Source: Opitutaceae bacterium (GTDB lineage: Bacteria; Verrucomicrobiota; Verrucomicrobiia; Opitutales; Opitutaceae). Taken from it: a stretch of 64,000 nucleotides of DNA. The stretch covers positions 1 through 64,000 of the forward strand of contig JADJZJ010000029.1 of NCBI GenBank assembly GCA_016715765.1. The letters run 5' to 3'. How positions within the stretch are numbered: the first letter of the stretch is position 1; each line of letters starts with the position of its first letter. Both the position numbers and the translations under genes were made by a program. Shown piece after piece: positions 62,176-64,000 of the stretch. The notes beneath the pieces were generated by a model. It saw nothing but the letters and a program-made list of their open reading frames with translations, was not told where the DNA came from and did not search any database.

Positions 62176-63390
62176 TTGAAGCCCGAGCTACCGGTCATCG
62201 CCTACTTCTTCACGACTTTTCCCAAGCCCACCGAGACTTTTCTCCAGCGCGAAGTCATCGCCATGAAGGCGCACGGCGTCCAGATGCGGCTCTATTCGCT
62301 GTGGGGCGGCGGGGGCACCTACCGGGGACTGCCGGTGACGCGGTTTCCCAAGTGGAAGCTGCTCACGCTGCTCTGGATGATCCCGTATGAGTCGTGGCGG
62401 CGGCCGGAGGTGCTGCGCCAGGTGCTGCACGGCCTCATGACCCGCCGTCCGCCCTCCTGGCTGAACTTCTGGGAAAACATGCTGGGCGCCGGCTTTGCGT
62501 GCCTGTACGCCGGGCATTTCCGCCGCGACCGCCCGACCCACATCCATGCCGCGTGGGGCGGGGCCCCTTCCACGGCCGCCTGGCTGCTCTGGCGGCTCGA
62601 CAGACACCGCTACAGCGCGGCGGCGCACGCCTACGACATCTATGAGCACGGCGGCGACTGGTGGCTGAAGGAGAAATTGGAAAACGCGGCCTTTATCCAC
62701 ACCTCGACGCAGATGGGGCAACTGGCGCTGATCGAGCGCGGACTCGACGCGGAGCGGATCCATTGCATCCGGCGCGGACTCGACCGCATGCCGGTGATGA
62801 AAGCGCTGCGCACCACCCGCGAACCCCTGCGGCTGCTGTGCGTGGCGCGCCTGGTGGAAAAGAAGGGCCTGCACCACCAGTTGCGCATCTACGCGGCCTT
62901 GCAGGCGGCGGGCCTGCCCTTCGAGGCGCGAATCGTGGGTGACGGTCCGCTGCGGGCGGAACTGGAGCGGCTCGCGGGACTGCTGGGCGTGGCGGCCAAT
63001 GTGACCTTCGTCGGGCACATCCCGCACTATGAGGTCTGGAACCAGCTCAACTGGGCCGACGTCCTGCTGCACACCGGGGTCATCGCGATGAGCGGGGATC
63101 GCGACGGCCTGCCGAATGTCATTCCCGAGGCGATGTCCATCGGCACGCTTGTGGTGACCTCGCCGGCGGCAGCGACGACGGAGGCGGTGACGGATATGGT
63201 GACCGGGTTTGTCGCACCCGTGACGTCGAGCGGAGCCTGGGTGGAGGCCCTGCGCCGCCTGTCGCGGGACGACGCCCTCGCGGAGACCCTGCGCCGGGAG
63301 GCCCGGCGCTGGGTGGAGGAGAACTTCGATGCGCACAAGAATGCGGAGCGCCTGCTCGCACAATTCGACCGGGTGATCGGCGAGCCATGA
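62176..63390 (+). CDS. Family 4 glycosyltransferase
   Basis: 404 residues with a TTG start. GT-B fold with F-F-T-T-F-P-K-P-T-E-T-F near the N-terminus, R-L-V-E-K-K-G-L-H-H-Q (donor loop), I-V-G-D-G-P-L-R and the E-x7-E motif G-L-P-N-V-I-P-E-A-M-S-I-G. Typical of exopolysaccharide or LPS retaining transferases. The next transferase starts inside its stop codon (ATGA), indicating one operon. Confidence 0.88.
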   Translation: MKPELPVIAYFFTTFPKPTETFLQREVIAMKAHGVQMRLYSLWGGGGTYRGLPVTRFPKWKLLTLLWMIPYESWRRPEVLRQVLHGLMTRRPPSWLNFWENMLGAGFACLYAGHFRRDRPTHIHAAWGGAPSTAAWLLWRLDRHRYSAAAHAYDIYEHGGDWWLKEKLENAAFIHTSTQMGQLALIERGLDAERIHCIRRGLDRMPVMKALRTTREPLRLLCVARLVEKKGLHHQLRIYAALQAAGLPFEARIVGDGPLRAELERLAGLLGVAANVTFVGHIPHYEVWNQLNWADVLLHTGVIAMSGDRDGLPNVIPEAMSIGTLVVTSPAAATTEAVTDMVTGFVAPVTSSGAWVEALRRLSRDDALAETLRREARRWVEENFDAHKNAERLLAQFDRVIGEP

Positions 63391-64000
63391 TCTTTTACGA
63401 CGTCACCAAGGCGGGGGCGGGCGGACACCGTTCGGGACTCAGGCGGGTGAGCACCCGCCTCGGGGATGAACTGGGCGGTGCGGCCACCGCGGTGCGCTGG
63501 GACAAGGAAGGCTGGTGTGACGCGACTTCAGGCACGCGGGTGGAGCCGGCGGCGGGTGACTGGCTGCTGACGGGCGAATTGTTCGCGGAGGAGGAGCGTC
63601 CGGGTTTCACGGCATGGCAGGCCGGGTGCACCTGCCGGACGGCGGCCATTTTTCATGATGCGATTCCGCTGCAGCTGCCGCAGATCACCTGGCCGCGGAG
63701 CGTGGCGCGCCATCCGGGATACATGAAGCTGCTGGCGGGTTTCGATCGCGTGTGGGCGGTTTCGGACACGAGCCGCCAGGACTTGCTCGGATACTGGCGG
63801 TGGCTGGGTCTGGCGCAGACGCCGCCGTTGGCGACGCTGGCCTTGGGGGCGGATTTTGACGGCCAGCCGCGGCGACCGGTCCGCCCGGGGGCGGAACCGG
63901 TGCTCCTGTGCGTGGGGATCCTTGAGCCGCGCAAGAACCAGGAATTCCTGCTCGACGTGTGCGAGGCCCTTTGGGGCGAGGGGGTGGAGTTCACCCTGCA
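63387..64000 (+). CDS. Second family 4 glycosyltransferase, cut by window end
   Basis: First 204 residues of a GT-B transferase. N-terminus I-F-Y-D-V-T-K-A-G-A-G-G-H-R-S-G-L-R-R resembles mannosyltransferases with G-I-x-R-V-type starts; L-C-V-G-I-L-E-P-R-K-N-Q-E-F-L-L marks the start of the donor domain. Overlaps the upstream gene by 4 nt. Confidence 0.85.
   Translation, partial: MIFYDVTKAGAGGHRSGLRRVSTRLGDELGGAATAVRWDKEGWCDATSGTRVEPAAGDWLLTGELFAEEERPGFTAWQAGCTCRTAAIFHDAIPLQLPQITWPRSVARHPGYMKLLAGFDRVWAVSDTSRQDLLGYWRWLGLAQTPPLATLALGADFDGQPRRPVRPGAEPVLLCVGILEPRKNQEFLLDVCEALWGEGVEFTL

Overview
The window is a GC-rich bacterial chromosome segment. Gene content points to the Verrucomicrobiota, most likely an Opitutaceae-like organism: a MoxR/DUF58/BatA/BatB/BatD aerotolerance-type operon, a TIGR03067-type protein, a complete methylmalonyl-CoA (succinate-propionate) gene cluster and many short-word palindromic repeats between genes. 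This placement is an inference from content; no rRNA or tRNA gene was seen.

Layout. 1-2198: the 5' part of a GPH-type sugar transporter, divergent from a secreted BNR-repeat protein. 2199-3563: an almost pure G/C tract with G runs up to 46, probably a sequencing or assembly artefact. 3897-11185 (minus): moxR, DUF58, batA, batB, batD. 11264-14583: a small GGQ release factor, a MOSC protein, a TIGR03067 protein and RmuC. 14693-20847 (plus): a tight cassette of a receiver-kinase hybrid, a ketosynthase-like protein lacking both catalytic histidines, a membrane histidine kinase and an atypical kinase. 20860-25470: a nucleotidyltransferase, a lone ABC ATPase, a frameshifted outer-membrane phospholipase A and SurE.

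25713-37596 (plus): one long cluster with a pyruvate/oxaloacetate carboxyltransferase, methylmalonyl-CoA mutase small and large subunits, MeaB, epimerase, methylmalonyl-CoA carboxyltransferase, biotin carrier, sodium-pump gamma and beta subunits, and biotin ligase. Together these can interconvert succinyl-CoA and propionyl-CoA and either pass the carboxyl group to pyruvate or use decarboxylation to pump sodium.

37887-46518 (minus): pnp (frameshifted), rpsO, dciA, two family 2 glycosyltransferases, a family 9 glycosyltransferase and an MsbA-like exporter, suggesting RNA turnover plus LPS core assembly. 46748-55811 (minus): oppC, oppB and three oppA-type lipoproteins, interrupted by a dead IS200/REP-type transposase. 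56166-59802: ispF, ispD, pyrF and ispE. 59877-64000: PTS enzyme I and two family 4 glycosyltransferases, the last cut by the window edge.

The most unusual signal is not a gene. At least a dozen intergenic sites carry hairpins whose arms are runs of degenerate 6-9 bp words, with each family using different words. Some share families across sites, two sites carry the same multi-block composite, and in at least three cases the repeat has become part of a protein (BatB, the IspD C-terminus, the signal peptide of the third OppA). Three frameshifted genes and the poly-G tract mean that base-level accuracy should be checked before calling anything a true pseudogene.
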